A stretch of 55,052 nucleotides of DNA, taken from IMG/VR virus record IMGVR_UViG_3300044546_001769, positions 1 to 55,052 of that record, one strand, 5' to 3'. Of the stretch, positions 18,625 through 26,362 are shown piece after piece (the first letter of the stretch is position 1; each line of letters begins with the position of its first letter). The translations under genes were made by a program, and so were the position numbers. This DNA comes from a virus. Under the pieces are notes generated by a model. The model had not been told where the DNA came from. It did no database searches and saw only the letters and a list, made by a program, of their open reading frames with translations.

Positions 18625-20001
18625 ATGATAATAACAGATGCAGCTAGTTTAATTGATGGTGGTATAATTGGTCAACAATTCTTTGCACCTATTGTCATTA
18701 ACACTACACAGCGAACTATTACTATTACTCCAGGTTCTGGAATTTTACCAAAAACGTCAGATGGGGTAACTGGACAAGCGCTGTATTCTGCGCTAAAGTT
18801 GTTGTGGAAAAACAGTCCAAATCTAATCAAATTCAAATTTCCGATGGAATCTATTACTCCAGAACAATTTGAATTTATTAATGGCTGGTCACCGGCGGAT
18901 ATAACTACACGTAAAGCTCTTCGTAGTTGTGGCTGGGCAGAACGCAATGTTAATGGAAAAATTACATCTGCTTGGGCTGGTATTATTTCTCTTGGTGAAA
19001 TTTTACAAAGCGAACAGGCTTACTATCAACTAGTTAACGAAAATTCTCCGTCAGAAAATTTTGTTTTTGCTGGTCCGATTAATGAAGCTATTCAAATTTT
19101 GTCAGACCCAAATGGTGATGGAAACTATACAGATGGTTTTGACAGGCGACAACATTTAAAATTATTTGTTAGAACACAACAACGCACTTATGCAAGTTCA
19201 AGTATTGTTGAAATTGGCGTAAGTAAAATGACATATATTGCATACAGATTCTCGCTTACTACAAGCGTTGATTCAAATGTAATAGTCGCTGATTCAGTTA
19301 TTGAAAATGATGCTCAATATTCATCTGTTGCAGTAACATATTTTAGCCAAACTCAACAACGTTCCTTTAATGGAATTAATAGAAATTTCAACGTAATTAT
19401 CAATGGCGCTGGCTGTGGTATAAAGCAAATCTATACTAAATTGCAATATCTTTTGCGACAAAGTGGTGATATTGATCAAAGCACATCAACAAAATCTGGA
19501 AAAGTAGCAGATAGTCTGTGTCGTTTTGTTGGTGATAAGTTGTTTACATCACGTGGTGTGTTTATTGAAAATTTCAATCAAGCAGATATAAATCAGCTTG
19601 TTTTTACTGACACATCCGGAACAGAAGTTTCATATCCATTTGTTTCTACTTGCAGCATCAACTTCAATTCAAATCTTGTAAACGACACTGATGCAATATA
19701 CGGTGTATATTTTACAAGCACCCCAGCTGGAAACTATGGAAGCAGCTCTGCAGTATTATTAGAAGATATTACTGGAAGTGCAGTTTCCGGAAAAGTAAGT
19801 GGTAAATCTAACATAGTGTTCTCTTTTAATTACGATGCAAATACTCAGGGCGGAAGAACACCGTCAACGGATGCAGATATAACTCTTGTTGCTATTGGAT
19901 TAAATACAGGTCAATTCGTTTGTTCTACTGGAACAATTACTCGAGCAACAGGTCAGACTTTCTCGCTTGTAGCTGCTCTTGATCGTGTTTATACAGTTTG
20001 A
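18625..20001 (+). CDS. Virion structural protein, 458 aa
   Basis: The ribosome binding site AAAAGGTAAA precedes the ATG. The sequence has the features of a conserved large-phage structural protein: the N-terminal stretch MIITDAASLIDGGIIG, the segment FINGWSPADITTRKALRSCGW, and a long Ser/Thr/Asn-rich beta domain. It is followed closely by two smaller proteins of similar style (20036, 20658), and together they look like a structural operon. Precise virion location unknown. Confidence 0.65.
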   Translation: MIITDAASLIDGGIIGQQFFAPIVINTTQRTITITPGSGILPKTSDGVTGQALYSALKLLWKNSPNLIKFKFPMESITPEQFEFINGWSPADITTRKALRSCGWAERNVNGKITSAWAGIISLGEILQSEQAYYQLVNENSPSENFVFAGPINEAIQILSDPNGDGNYTDGFDRRQHLKLFVRTQQRTYASSSIVEIGVSKMTYIAYRFSLTTSVDSNVIVADSVIENDAQYSSVAVTYFSQTQQRSFNGINRNFNVIINGAGCGIKQIYTKLQYLLRQSGDIDQSTSTKSGKVADSLCRFVGDKLFTSRGVFIENFNQADINQLVFTDTSGTEVSYPFVSTCSINFNSNLVNDTDAIYGVYFTSTPAGNYGSSSAVLLEDITGSAVSGKVSGKSNIVFSFNYDANTQGGRTPSTDADITLVAIGLNTGQFVCSTGTITRATGQTFSLVAALDRVYTV

Positions 20002-20035
20002 AACTGATGTGTAATGCATCAAATAGAGGATTATA

Positions 20036-20656
20036 GTGGCAAAAGTTGTGTTCAGCGGTGTAGATAAAACTATCTCAGTACTTCCAGCGTATTCTGAGTT
20101 GAACACTCGTGCGGATGTATATTCAGAATGGAAACGCTGGGTCGCATCTGGAAATTTACAATTTTTGCCCGCATTTCGTTATTCTGGTGGCGATACTATT
20201 GTTGATAATCAAAAGTCAATTGAAATATTTGTACTGCTGAACGGCTGGAAAATTCAAATCAATCATGACTGTACAATTGACGGAACAATATTAAGCGATA
20301 ACAGTACTACACCATTTATATCGAGTAAAAATCTTGTTCTTATTGCAAATAGAACGTCAGATCACGCAACAGGCAATAATGTGGGTTCAGCTCCTTCAAC
20401 AGCTCAAATCGCAAGTGCAATTAGATCTGAATTGTCTCCTGAACTGTCTCGTATAGATGCTCCTATAAGTTCTCTACAAAGCGGCGCGAACGGTGGACTG
20501 ACGTCGGCTCAATCCCAAATGTTATTGGAAATGTATGAACTGCTAGGTCTAGATCCAACAAAGCCGCTCGTTGTAACGTCAACATCACGAACAGCTGGTT
20601 CAATTCATCAGACTATTAATTCTTCTTCAACTGAAACACTTGTAATGAGAACATAA
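20036..20656 (+). CDS. Virion structural protein, 206 aa (GTG start)
   Basis: Starts at GTG, supported by AGAGGATTATA just upstream. The segment EWKRWVASGNLQFLPAFRYSGGDTIVDNQKSIEIFVLLNGWKI belongs to a protein type often seen in phage structural clusters, where such a beta domain precedes a helical tail. Here the tail has AQIASAIRSELSPELSRIDAPISSLQ and a helix QSQMLLEMYELLGLDP. Likely a minor tail or neck protein. Confidence 0.65.
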   Translation: MAKVVFSGVDKTISVLPAYSELNTRADVYSEWKRWVASGNLQFLPAFRYSGGDTIVDNQKSIEIFVLLNGWKIQINHDCTIDGTILSDNSTTPFISSKNLVLIANRTSDHATGNNVGSAPSTAQIASAIRSELSPELSRIDAPISSLQSGANGGLTSAQSQMLLEMYELLGLDPTKPLVVTSTSRTAGSIHQTINSSSTETLVMRT

Positions 20657-20657
20657 A

Positions 20658-21035
20658 ATGTTCAATTTTACGAATTTTGCAGTTGACGGTCTAATGCCAG
20701 GACTTTTTTCAAAATTGTCTGCTGGAACTCTTGGTGCGTTCGATGTAGAAGTTATAATAGAACCAGTTGTTCAGACTGGCGGTGGTGGATACGCTGTCTG
20801 GACTCCAAAATCTGGTGGAAAACCCGATCGCTATAGAGTAACGGTTCGTATTAAATTCAACGGAAAAACATACACTGATTCGAAAATAGTAGATGATATA
20901 GAAGCACGCGTTATTGCAAAATTTAATGGGATAACTTGTTTTGATGAAAACTCTACTATGGTTTCAGTAAAAGGAATGCAAATTTTTGACGCGGCGGAAA
21001 TCAAAATCCGTGCTACATTAAATATTACAATATAA
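20658..21035 (+). CDS. Hypothetical structural-cluster protein, 125 aa
   Basis: Begins two bases after the previous stop. A small mixed alpha/beta protein with a Gly-rich turn (TGGGGYAVWTPKSGGKPDRYRVTVRIKF) and alternating strands to the C-terminus. No signal, membrane segment or enzyme motif. Its position suggests co-expression with the 18625-20656 structural genes. Confidence 0.6.
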   Translation: MFNFTNFAVDGLMPGLFSKLSAGTLGAFDVEVIIEPVVQTGGGGYAVWTPKSGGKPDRYRVTVRIKFNGKTYTDSKIVDDIEARVIAKFNGITCFDENSTMVSVKGMQIFDAAEIKIRATLNITI

Positions 21036-21051
21036 AATTAACGGGTCTATT

Positions 21052-22191
21052 ATGAGTATAGCAAAATTAAAACTCGACGAGTCTAATAAACTTAGCTTTA
21101 ATGTTGAAATCACTGGAGCAGTGGGACAGCCAGAAACACGATTTATTATTGAGGGAAAGAATTTTAATATTGCATTTCCATGTACACAGCATCAAAACGA
21201 AGCGGTTGTTGAAATTGCCGGTCTAAAGAATGTTCTGCAGGCAGGAGAATACCGAGCACGCCTTGAAGTGGTATTAGAGAATAAGATTTATACTCCTCTT
21301 GAAGACAGTATTGTATTTGAGCCAAGTATTGAAGTACATTCCGCAAAAACTGTTAAAAAACCAGTTTTGCGTGAAGCCGTAAAGGTCAATAAAGTTATTA
21401 TTCACAAGACTGAAATTAGCGAAAGCGAACTAGAAAAAACACGAATGAAAGCTGCACTCATTATAGCAGCAGGTGTTGGTTATATTCCAGAAAGTTTTGA
21501 ATCGCCAGAAAAAATAGTAAAATCCGCTCTTGGCAGTGTAACTGAGCTTTCTATTTCAGCTCATGACAAGCTAATCGAAATGCTGGAATTAGCTGAAGAG
21601 GTAGGAATTTCTATAGGCAATACTGCATTGCCCAAACGCAGTTTGGTTATTGAAGATCAAACTGCAGACGATGAAGAATTAGAAAAAATGTCTGATGAAT
21701 TGTCTGATGAAGAACTAGAAAAACTGGTCGATGAATTGTCTGATGAAGAACTAATTGCCCATGCATATGATGATGAAGAGCTCCGCGTAATTGATGCTGA
21801 TACAGGCGATGAAATCGATGATGATGAAATTGATGATATAAAAGAATTAGACGAGTCGTATCTTACTGAAATTTTATCGCGCGGTGCACGTCTTAGGATT
21901 GCTAAAAAAGCAAAAATTGCAATGAGTCATGGTAAATTACGCAGAAACATTCAAGTTTCTTTACACCGACACAGCAATAACGAAACATTTATGAAAAGAA
22001 GTCGTCGAGCCGCCGTTCAGACTATGAAGAATAAATTATCTCGAGGAGTTCCTTATAATAGTTTATCTGTTGCGCAAAAAGAACGAATTGAAAAAATCAT
22101 TTCAAAACGAAAATCCGCTATTGGTCGCATGGCAAATAAACTTTTAACTCGAGTAAGAAGTATTGAACAACATCGTTTAGCTAGAAAATGA
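21052..22191 (+). CDS. Conserved phage protein with acidic repeat and basic C-terminal domain, 379 aa
   Basis: Three parts are visible. Residues ~1-95 form a beta domain (LSFNVEITGAVGQPETRFI). Residues ~205-275 are extremely acidic, with a near-exact repeat (ELSDEELEK, then ELSDEELIA). The C-terminal ~90 residues are strongly basic (KRSRRAAVQTMKNKLSRGV, then KRKSAIGRMANKLLTRVRSIE), an arrangement seen in conserved proteins of many T4-like myophages, often next to head genes. LDESYLTEIL ahead of the basic part looks like a prohead-protease-type cleavage site (hydrophobic-x-Glu). A scaffold or head-core role is plausible but unproven. Confidence 0.62.
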   Translation: MSIAKLKLDESNKLSFNVEITGAVGQPETRFIIEGKNFNIAFPCTQHQNEAVVEIAGLKNVLQAGEYRARLEVVLENKIYTPLEDSIVFEPSIEVHSAKTVKKPVLREAVKVNKVIIHKTEISESELEKTRMKAALIIAAGVGYIPESFESPEKIVKSALGSVTELSISAHDKLIEMLELAEEVGISIGNTALPKRSLVIEDQTADDEELEKMSDELSDEELEKLVDELSDEELIAHAYDDEELRVIDADTGDEIDDDEIDDIKELDESYLTEILSRGARLRIAKKAKIAMSHGKLRRNIQVSLHRHSNNETFMKRSRRAAVQTMKNKLSRGVPYNSLSVAQKERIEKIISKRKSAIGRMANKLLTRVRSIEQHRLARK

Positions 22192-22222
22192 TTAACCTTT
22201 TAAAGAATTATACGGAGCAAAA

Positions 22223-23608
22223 ATGAAATTGCAAAACAACGAAGCACTTAGCGATAAACAAAAACAACTTGATCATAATAATGATGGCAAGATCGATTCA
22301 AAAGATCTTCATAAAGTTAGAAAACACGGTGCTAAAACAGTCGAAGAAGACGCTGAGAATTTAGATGAATTTGCTATTGGCACTAAGGTTCATCATCCAT
22401 TCCTTGGTTTAAAAGGTGGAGAAGTAGTAAAGCCAGAAGAAAATGGTTTTAATCATGATAAAGGTGTTAAATCACATGACAGTAATATTCATGTAAAAGC
22501 TTCTAACGGTAAAATTTATAAATTTGCTGCACACTCCGTCAAGCCTGTTCCAGATGATAAAGAAGTAGAAAAAATGAAACCGCTGTCTAGAAACGCATTA
22601 CGTAAAGAATCTATCGAAGCAGTATTGTCAGCTTGTATTGAAAACCACAAGCATGTTGAAGAGTCTTCAAAGGAAATCAAACTTGTTTCATTTTCTGATT
22701 ATTCAAAATTGTTTGAGGCAGTTACAGAATCAACAGAACAAATTGATGAACTTTCTAAAACTACCCTGGGTTCTTATATCAAAAAAGCAAGTGATAGCGG
22801 TATGAAGGATTCCGGGAATGCCGGAGCGTATGCGAGTAAATCAAGTCTTGCTGCCAGAGACGGTGATTTTAAAAAATCAGACGACGCAGCTAAACGTTTT
22901 TTCAAATACGACAACAGTATGAATAAACGTAAAGAAGGTATTGTTAAAGCTGTTAATCGTTTAACACGCGAGAGCAGCGATATTGAATTTGATGATGAAG
23001 GTTCTGACAAACTAGACGAAATCAGCAAAGATACAATTCGTGCATACAAGCATAAAGCTGAAATGTCAGTTCCAGAAGATGATCGTGAGTATAAGAACAG
23101 ATCAGCTGGTATTGAGCGTGCAGATAAAAGATTGAAAAATGAATCATCCGTTAACGAAAATATTTTCGGTGGAGCAGCTCAAAATTGGCTAACAAAGGGT
23201 GACTCGTCAATGAAATCTGCAACAGGTGAAAAACGTGGTCGTGGTAATCCTGGCACCGAACGCGGTGAGTATAAAATTGATGCAAAAAAACGCCAAGACC
23301 CATCGTATAAGGATGAACTGAGTAAAAAAGTTATGGCTGCAAAGGCAGATGGTTTTGCAGCACGCGATAATTTTAAAACTGCCATGAACAATGCAATTAA
23401 AGCACATCAAATTGCTTCAGCTGGAAACTCAGGAACCATTATCTACAAACGCGGTGATCAACATCATATAAGTGATATTGCCGACGTTTCCGGAAATGCG
23501 CATGAAACTGTTTATAAAACCATGAACGGACACTCTGTTCCAGTTAGTGATGTGGTTTCAACAGATTCGGCTGATTGGAAAAAATATCGCGATAAAAAAT
23601 CAAGTTAA
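22223..23608 (+). CDS. EF-hand-containing conserved phage protein, 461 aa
   Basis: Start supported by ACGGAGCAAAA. Near the N-terminus is a textbook EF-hand loop, D17-x-N19-x-D21-G-K-I-D25-x-x-D28, so calcium binding is likely. Further on, two copies of a motif appear: IDELSKTTLGSYIKKA at about residues 176-191 and LDEISKDTIRAYKHKA at about 263-278. These motifs are common in myophage structural proteins. The protein is hydrophilic and highly charged with no membrane segment. Virion or head-interior role is inferred from the neighbours. Confidence 0.62.
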   Translation: MKLQNNEALSDKQKQLDHNNDGKIDSKDLHKVRKHGAKTVEEDAENLDEFAIGTKVHHPFLGLKGGEVVKPEENGFNHDKGVKSHDSNIHVKASNGKIYKFAAHSVKPVPDDKEVEKMKPLSRNALRKESIEAVLSACIENHKHVEESSKEIKLVSFSDYSKLFEAVTESTEQIDELSKTTLGSYIKKASDSGMKDSGNAGAYASKSSLAARDGDFKKSDDAAKRFFKYDNSMNKRKEGIVKAVNRLTRESSDIEFDDEGSDKLDEISKDTIRAYKHKAEMSVPEDDREYKNRSAGIERADKRLKNESSVNENIFGGAAQNWLTKGDSSMKSATGEKRGRGNPGTERGEYKIDAKKRQDPSYKDELSKKVMAAKADGFAARDNFKTAMNNAIKAHQIASAGNSGTIIYKRGDQHHISDIADVSGNAHETVYKTMNGHSVPVSDVVSTDSADWKKYRDKKSS

Positions 23609-23622
23609 TAAGGAAAATCAAT

Positions 23623-23970
23623 ATGAAAACAAAAACTCTTTTTTATACTCCAGCAGATTTAAAACTTCCAGAAAACCGGGCTGCTGGAATTAGAACGCCT
23701 GGCTGGAACATTGTTCAAGAATGGACTGATTCTAATGGAAATGTACGTCGACGTGTAGAACCAGTTGTTGTTAATTCTGTTGTTGAAACTCCTGTAGAGC
23801 CAAAACCAGTAGAAGAGATTAAACAAGAACCAGTTGTTGTTAATTCTGTTGTTGAAACTCCTGTAGAAGAGATTAAACAAGAACCAGTTGTTGTTAATTC
23901 TGTTGTTGAAACTCCTGTAGAAGAGATTAAACAAGAACCAGTCAATAAAACAAAAGCAAAATCTAAATGA
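23623..23970 (+). CDS. Repeat-containing protein, 115 aa
   Basis: A short N-terminal domain (LFYTPADLKLPENRAAG, GWNIVQEWTDSNGNVRRR) is followed by three tandem units of EPVVVNSVVETPVEEIKQ; the first has a 5-residue insertion. The Pro/Val/Glu tail is probably an extended, flexible linker, as in TonB-like or decoration proteins. Upstream AAGGAAAATC is the ribosome binding site. Function unknown. Confidence 0.62.
   Translation: MKTKTLFYTPADLKLPENRAAGIRTPGWNIVQEWTDSNGNVRRRVEPVVVNSVVETPVEPKPVEEIKQEPVVVNSVVETPVEEIKQEPVVVNSVVETPVEEIKQEPVNKTKAKSK
23758..23934 (+). repeat. Three tandem 54-bp repeats within the 23623 gene
   Basis: Units begin at 23758 (69 bp because of a 15-bp insertion), 23827 (54 bp) and 23881 (54 bp). 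The second and third are base-for-base identical as read by eye, so the duplication is recent and copy number probably varies between isolates. Confidence 0.85.
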
Positions 23971-24326
23971 TAAAAAGCGATTCAGAATTTCTTCAACGTG
24001 CAATGAAAGCATATGATAATATCCAGTGCTCGTCTATGGATGAACTAAAAGAGGATCTGAATCGCTTTAATACAATAAAAAAGATGTTAAAACGCCATGA
24101 ACAAACTGGCGAAGTTAGCACACGTTTGTTATTGAATCATTTAGTTATAATTTTTAACGTATTTGGAAATTCTGCTTTTGATATGTTGTTGTTTAAAATA
24201 CCAAAGACGCTGTATCGCGATCTTATGCCATTTTTGGTATTGCTGAATAGAATAACAACTGAGCAGTTAAATTCTTTGTGTGTAATTCCAAATGAAAAAT
24301 TATTAAAAGAATTAAAGGAATTTTAA
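23967..24326 (+). CDS. Conserved phage protein, 119 aa
   Basis: ATGA overlap with the previous gene. The pattern LNRFNTIKKMLKRHEQTGEVSTRLLLNHLVIIFNVFG is that of a small all-helical protein found widely in T4-like myophages, normally paired with the protein encoded next (24328). No enzymatic motif. The paired conservation suggests a morphogenesis or packaging-related role, but none is established from sequence. Confidence 0.65.
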   Translation: MIKSDSEFLQRAMKAYDNIQCSSMDELKEDLNRFNTIKKMLKRHEQTGEVSTRLLLNHLVIIFNVFGNSAFDMLLFKIPKTLYRDLMPFLVLLNRITTEQLNSLCVIPNEKLLKELKEF

Positions 24327-24327
24327 A

Positions 24328-24861
24328 GTGGCAAACATTATTGATACAGTTATTGCTTTACGCGTATTGTGGATTCTTATTACGCCAATTGAAAACACTG
24401 ATGCATTTAAATTGGGTTTAATTGATGCAGATGGTAAAACAATTAAAAAAGCAAAAACTCCAGAAGAAAAAAATTCAACATCAGCACTGCATAGAATGGT
24501 GTGGAATCTTAAACGTCTAATAAGTATTGTTCCAGGAGGCAGCACTCGTATTGGAAGTCTGGCCGCAGGTTATTTGCTGATGAAGGAAGCAATTCAGAAT
24601 AATTGGACAGAAGAACAGCTCGCAGAACAAGTAGACATACAATTTAATGCATTGTGCGAACAAAACGAAACTAATGATGAAATAAAATCTCTTTTGCATG
24701 GTTTGCTTCAAATTAATGAGGATGCACCTGTTAATAGTTCGCAGACTGCATCTGGAGATTCAAATGTTTGCACGGACGTTCCAAAAAAGAGCTTAGGACT
24801 TGCTCGCCGACAATCTAAGAAAAATATTGTTGAAAAAATATTCAGCAATACAATTAATTAG
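24328..24861 (+). CDS. Conserved phage protein, 177 aa (GTG start)
   Basis: GTG start one base after the previous stop, with AAGGAATTT as ribosome binding site. The core ALRVLWILITPIENTDAFKLGLIDADGK and LHRMVWNLKRLISIVPGGSTRIGSLAAGYLL is a widely conserved myophage protein, helical with a Gly-rich turn. The C-terminal ~45 residues are low-complexity and basic (KKSLGLARRQSKKN). Function unknown; its partner is the 23967 protein. Confidence 0.65.
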   Translation: MANIIDTVIALRVLWILITPIENTDAFKLGLIDADGKTIKKAKTPEEKNSTSALHRMVWNLKRLISIVPGGSTRIGSLAAGYLLMKEAIQNNWTEEQLAEQVDIQFNALCEQNETNDEIKSLLHGLLQINEDAPVNSSQTASGDSNVCTDVPKKSLGLARRQSKKNIVEKIFSNTIN

Positions 24862-24862
24862 A

Positions 24863-25021
24863 ATGGAAATAATAGTATTGATTATTGCGTGTAGTTTTGT
24901 TTTATTATGTTTTTTCTATATTGTATCTTTTTTAAATAAAGAAAAAGAAAAAAAGAATAGTGTTTTAAGAACTCTCGATGAAAAGTTTGAAATAATGGAG
25001 AATAATAATGACGTTCGGTAA
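24863..25021 (+). CDS. Small membrane protein, 52 aa
   Basis: I take the ATG at 24863, directly after the previous stop. An upstream in-frame ATG at 24800 would overlap the preceding gene by over 60 bases. Residues ~2-24 (EIIVLIIACSFVLLCFFYIVSF) are one membrane span, followed by a Lys/Glu-rich tail. It begins a run of small membrane proteins ending in the spanins, so a lysis-related role is possible. Confidence 0.55.
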   Translation: MEIIVLIIACSFVLLCFFYIVSFLNKEKEKKNSVLRTLDEKFEIMENNNDVR

Positions 25022-25169
25022 TATAATTATAACTATTATTATTTTAACGATCGTTTTAACCGTTATTGTATTTTTTTTAGAAGATGACGGCTACCCAGAT
25101 AACTTCGAAGAAGAAGAAGAAGATTTGAAGAAAATGTATGACGAAATTTCTAACAAACGGAATTATTGA
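25008..25169 (+). CDS. Small membrane protein with acidic tail, 53 aa
   Basis: Starts at the ATG of AATAATAATGACG, overlapping the end of the previous gene. A single span (ITIIILTIVLTVIVFFL) is followed by an acidic stretch (DDGYPDNFEEEEEDLKK). Its 3' end overlaps the start of the 25138 gene by 32 bases in another frame. It is plausible from its gene-dense position, but coding is supported only by the intact frame and topology. Confidence 0.5.
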   Translation: MTFGNIIITIIILTIVLTVIVFFLEDDGYPDNFEEEEEDLKKMYDEISNKRNY

Positions 25170-25518
25170 TTATATTGTATACGCAGTAATAATTGCATGG
25201 TCTTCGCTTATTACATGGTTTGTAACAAAACGAAAAATAAAGCAAGAACAGCTTGAGATGACAAAAATAGATAATGAGCATGATTTTTTAAAACGCCAAA
25301 ATTCTTTGATTGATCATGCTCTAAATCAAAACGAAAAAATTACACATCTTATTAGGCATTTTCAAGATGAAATAGGTAAACTACATCAGGATGTAATTGA
25401 ACTGCGTGTAGAAAATAATTGTCTTAAATATGAAATAAGTCAACTCAATGACACTATAAAGTTACTTGTTCAGGTAAATGACGCAGAAAAAACATTCATA
25501 GGTGAAAAACATGTTTGA
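25138..25518 (+). CDS. Membrane-anchored coiled-coil protein, 126 aa
   Basis: One N-terminal span (IVYAVIIAWSSLITWFV, residues ~12-28), a basic stop-transfer (TKRKIKQ), then ~85 residues of heptad-patterned helix. This is inner-membrane spanin-like topology, but the next gene is a better i-spanin because it carries the embedded partner. TTGAAGAAA upstream can serve as ribosome binding site. Confidence 0.58.
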   Translation: MTKFLTNGIIDYIVYAVIIAWSSLITWFVTKRKIKQEQLEMTKIDNEHDFLKRQNSLIDHALNQNEKITHLIRHFQDEIGKLHQDVIELRVENNCLKYEISQLNDTIKLLVQVNDAEKTFIGEKHV

Positions 25519-26110
25519 CTTTTTATTAATTTTATTTTCTATTGATTGGAATACGCTTATAGTACCAATTATAGTAGCTGGAATAGTACTGTACTGTATT
25601 TCACACGTAAAAATTCTGCCTTTACCTTATAGGTTTATATCTGGAGTGGTTGGAGCAATTTTAGCAGTCGGCGGAATTTTTATGAGCGGAATGAATCATC
25701 AAGCTCAAAAAGAACTTGCAGCAGCTGAACAGTTTAAACTTCGTATTGCACAGCTTGAACTTGACGTTCGAGAAAAAAAGATTGAAATCGTAAATAAGTA
25801 TGTAGACAAAATCAAAACAATTGAAGTCGAGAAAAAAGTATATGTTGAGGCAGTCAATGAAATCTTTACACCTGAAATTATTAATCGTTTCCCTATCTCT
25901 AACGGGTTTGTTAGGTTGCACGACTCAAGTGCGTCGGGAAGTCTTTTGCCCAGCTCCGCCGAAAGAATTGATGGAGAAGCCTCATCAATTACAATTGCTA
26001 GAGCAACAGAAGTAATCGTTGAAAATTACACAAATTGTAGAGCCAATGTTGTTCAACTAGAAGCTTTACAAGAATGGATTAAGTCTGTTCAAGAATTAAC
26101 CAATAAGTAA
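25511..26110 (+). CDS. Inner-membrane spanin (Rz-like), 199 aa
   Basis: The ATG at 25511 has AGGTG six bases upstream; a GTG at 25502 in the same frame is less likely. Two hydrophobic segments lie near the N-terminus (~12-30 and ~40-60), then a long heptad helix (AAAEQFKLRIAQLELDVREKKIEI). The C-terminal ~75 residues (FVRLHDSSASGSLLP, then VIVENYTNCRANVVQLEALQEWI) are the pattern of phage Rz proteins. Spanins join inner and outer membranes in the last step of Gram-negative lysis. The outer-membrane partner lies inside this gene in another frame. Confidence 0.82.
   Translation: MFDFLLILFSIDWNTLIVPIIVAGIVLYCISHVKILPLPYRFISGVVGAILAVGGIFMSGMNHQAQKELAAAEQFKLRIAQLELDVREKKIEIVNKYVDKIKTIEVEKKVYVEAVNEIFTPEIINRFPISNGFVRLHDSSASGSLLPSSAERIDGEASSITIARATEVIVENYTNCRANVVQLEALQEWIKSVQELTNK
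25857..26015 (+). CDS. Outer-membrane spanin lipoprotein (Rz1-like), nested in the Rz gene, 52 aa
   Basis: Lies wholly inside the 25511 gene in a different frame. It begins MKSLHLKLLIVSLSLTGLLGC: a short lipoprotein signal with lipobox Leu-Leu-Gly-Cys and lipidated Cys21. The mature part is short and Pro-containing (CPAPPKELMEKP), as in Rz1. GTTGAGG lies upstream of the ATG. The frame is also open to an ATG at 25821, but that would put charged residues ahead of the signal. The nested arrangement is the classic lambda Rz/Rz1 layout. Confidence 0.83.
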   Translation: MKSLHLKLLIVSLSLTGLLGCTTQVRREVFCPAPPKELMEKPHQLQLLEQQK

Positions 26111-26117
26111 TCTTGAA

Positions 26118-26148
26118 CAGATGCTTCGCATCTGGTTTGCAAGCAAAC
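26118..26148. terminator. Two back-to-back perfect hairpins after the spanin genes
   Basis: CAGATGC-TTC-GCATCTG (26118-26134) is followed immediately by GTTTGC-AA-GCAAAC (26135-26148). They start 8 bases after the spanin stop and mark the end of the late block. Neither strand has a clear U-run after them, so a transcript-protecting structure is as likely as a true intrinsic terminator. Confidence 0.5.
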
Positions 26149-26203
26149 AGTACAATTTGTAATACAGTATTGATAACTAGAATAACTTAACGTTGTTAAT
26201 ACC

Positions 26204-26237
26204 ATTATACCATCTTTTTTACTAAAGAAAAATAAAC
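26204..26237 (-). promoter_or_regulatory. Leftward early-type promoter
   Basis: Read on the minus strand: GTTTATTTTTCTTT, then TATAAT 28 bases from the first base of the box. The box is identical over 14 bases to the rightward promoter at 26294. No minus-strand gene lies downstream, so the product would be an RNA antisense to the spanin region. Confidence 0.5.
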
Positions 26238-26293
26238 TGTCAAAAAATTTTGTTATGCATGACTTTTTGATCAAACAGTTGAAAAATTCATAA

Positions 26294-26328
26294 GTTTATT
26301 TTTCTTTTAACACTCTTTGTTGTATAAT
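26294..26328 (+). promoter_or_regulatory. Early promoter of the gene 55 operon
   Basis: GTTTATTTTTCTTTTAA, then TATAAT at 26323-26328, 35 bases before the gp55 ATG. A member of the promoter family repeated through the right half of the window, here with TTTATT in place of the usual TTTACT. Confidence 0.75.
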
Positions 26329-26362
26329 AGTTCTATCATTAATACAAATAAGAGTTTTCATT

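Noticed and set aside
26210-26243. Consensus TTGACA on the minus strand as a -35 for the leftward promoter
   Set aside because: It is 28 bases from the TATAAT box, too far for sigma70; the T-rich family box is the better partner.
26089-26274. Minus-strand 61-codon frame near the divergent promoters
   Set aside because: Its start lies upstream of the leftward -10 box, and the only downstream ATG overlaps that -10 box, so the leftward transcript could not encode it.
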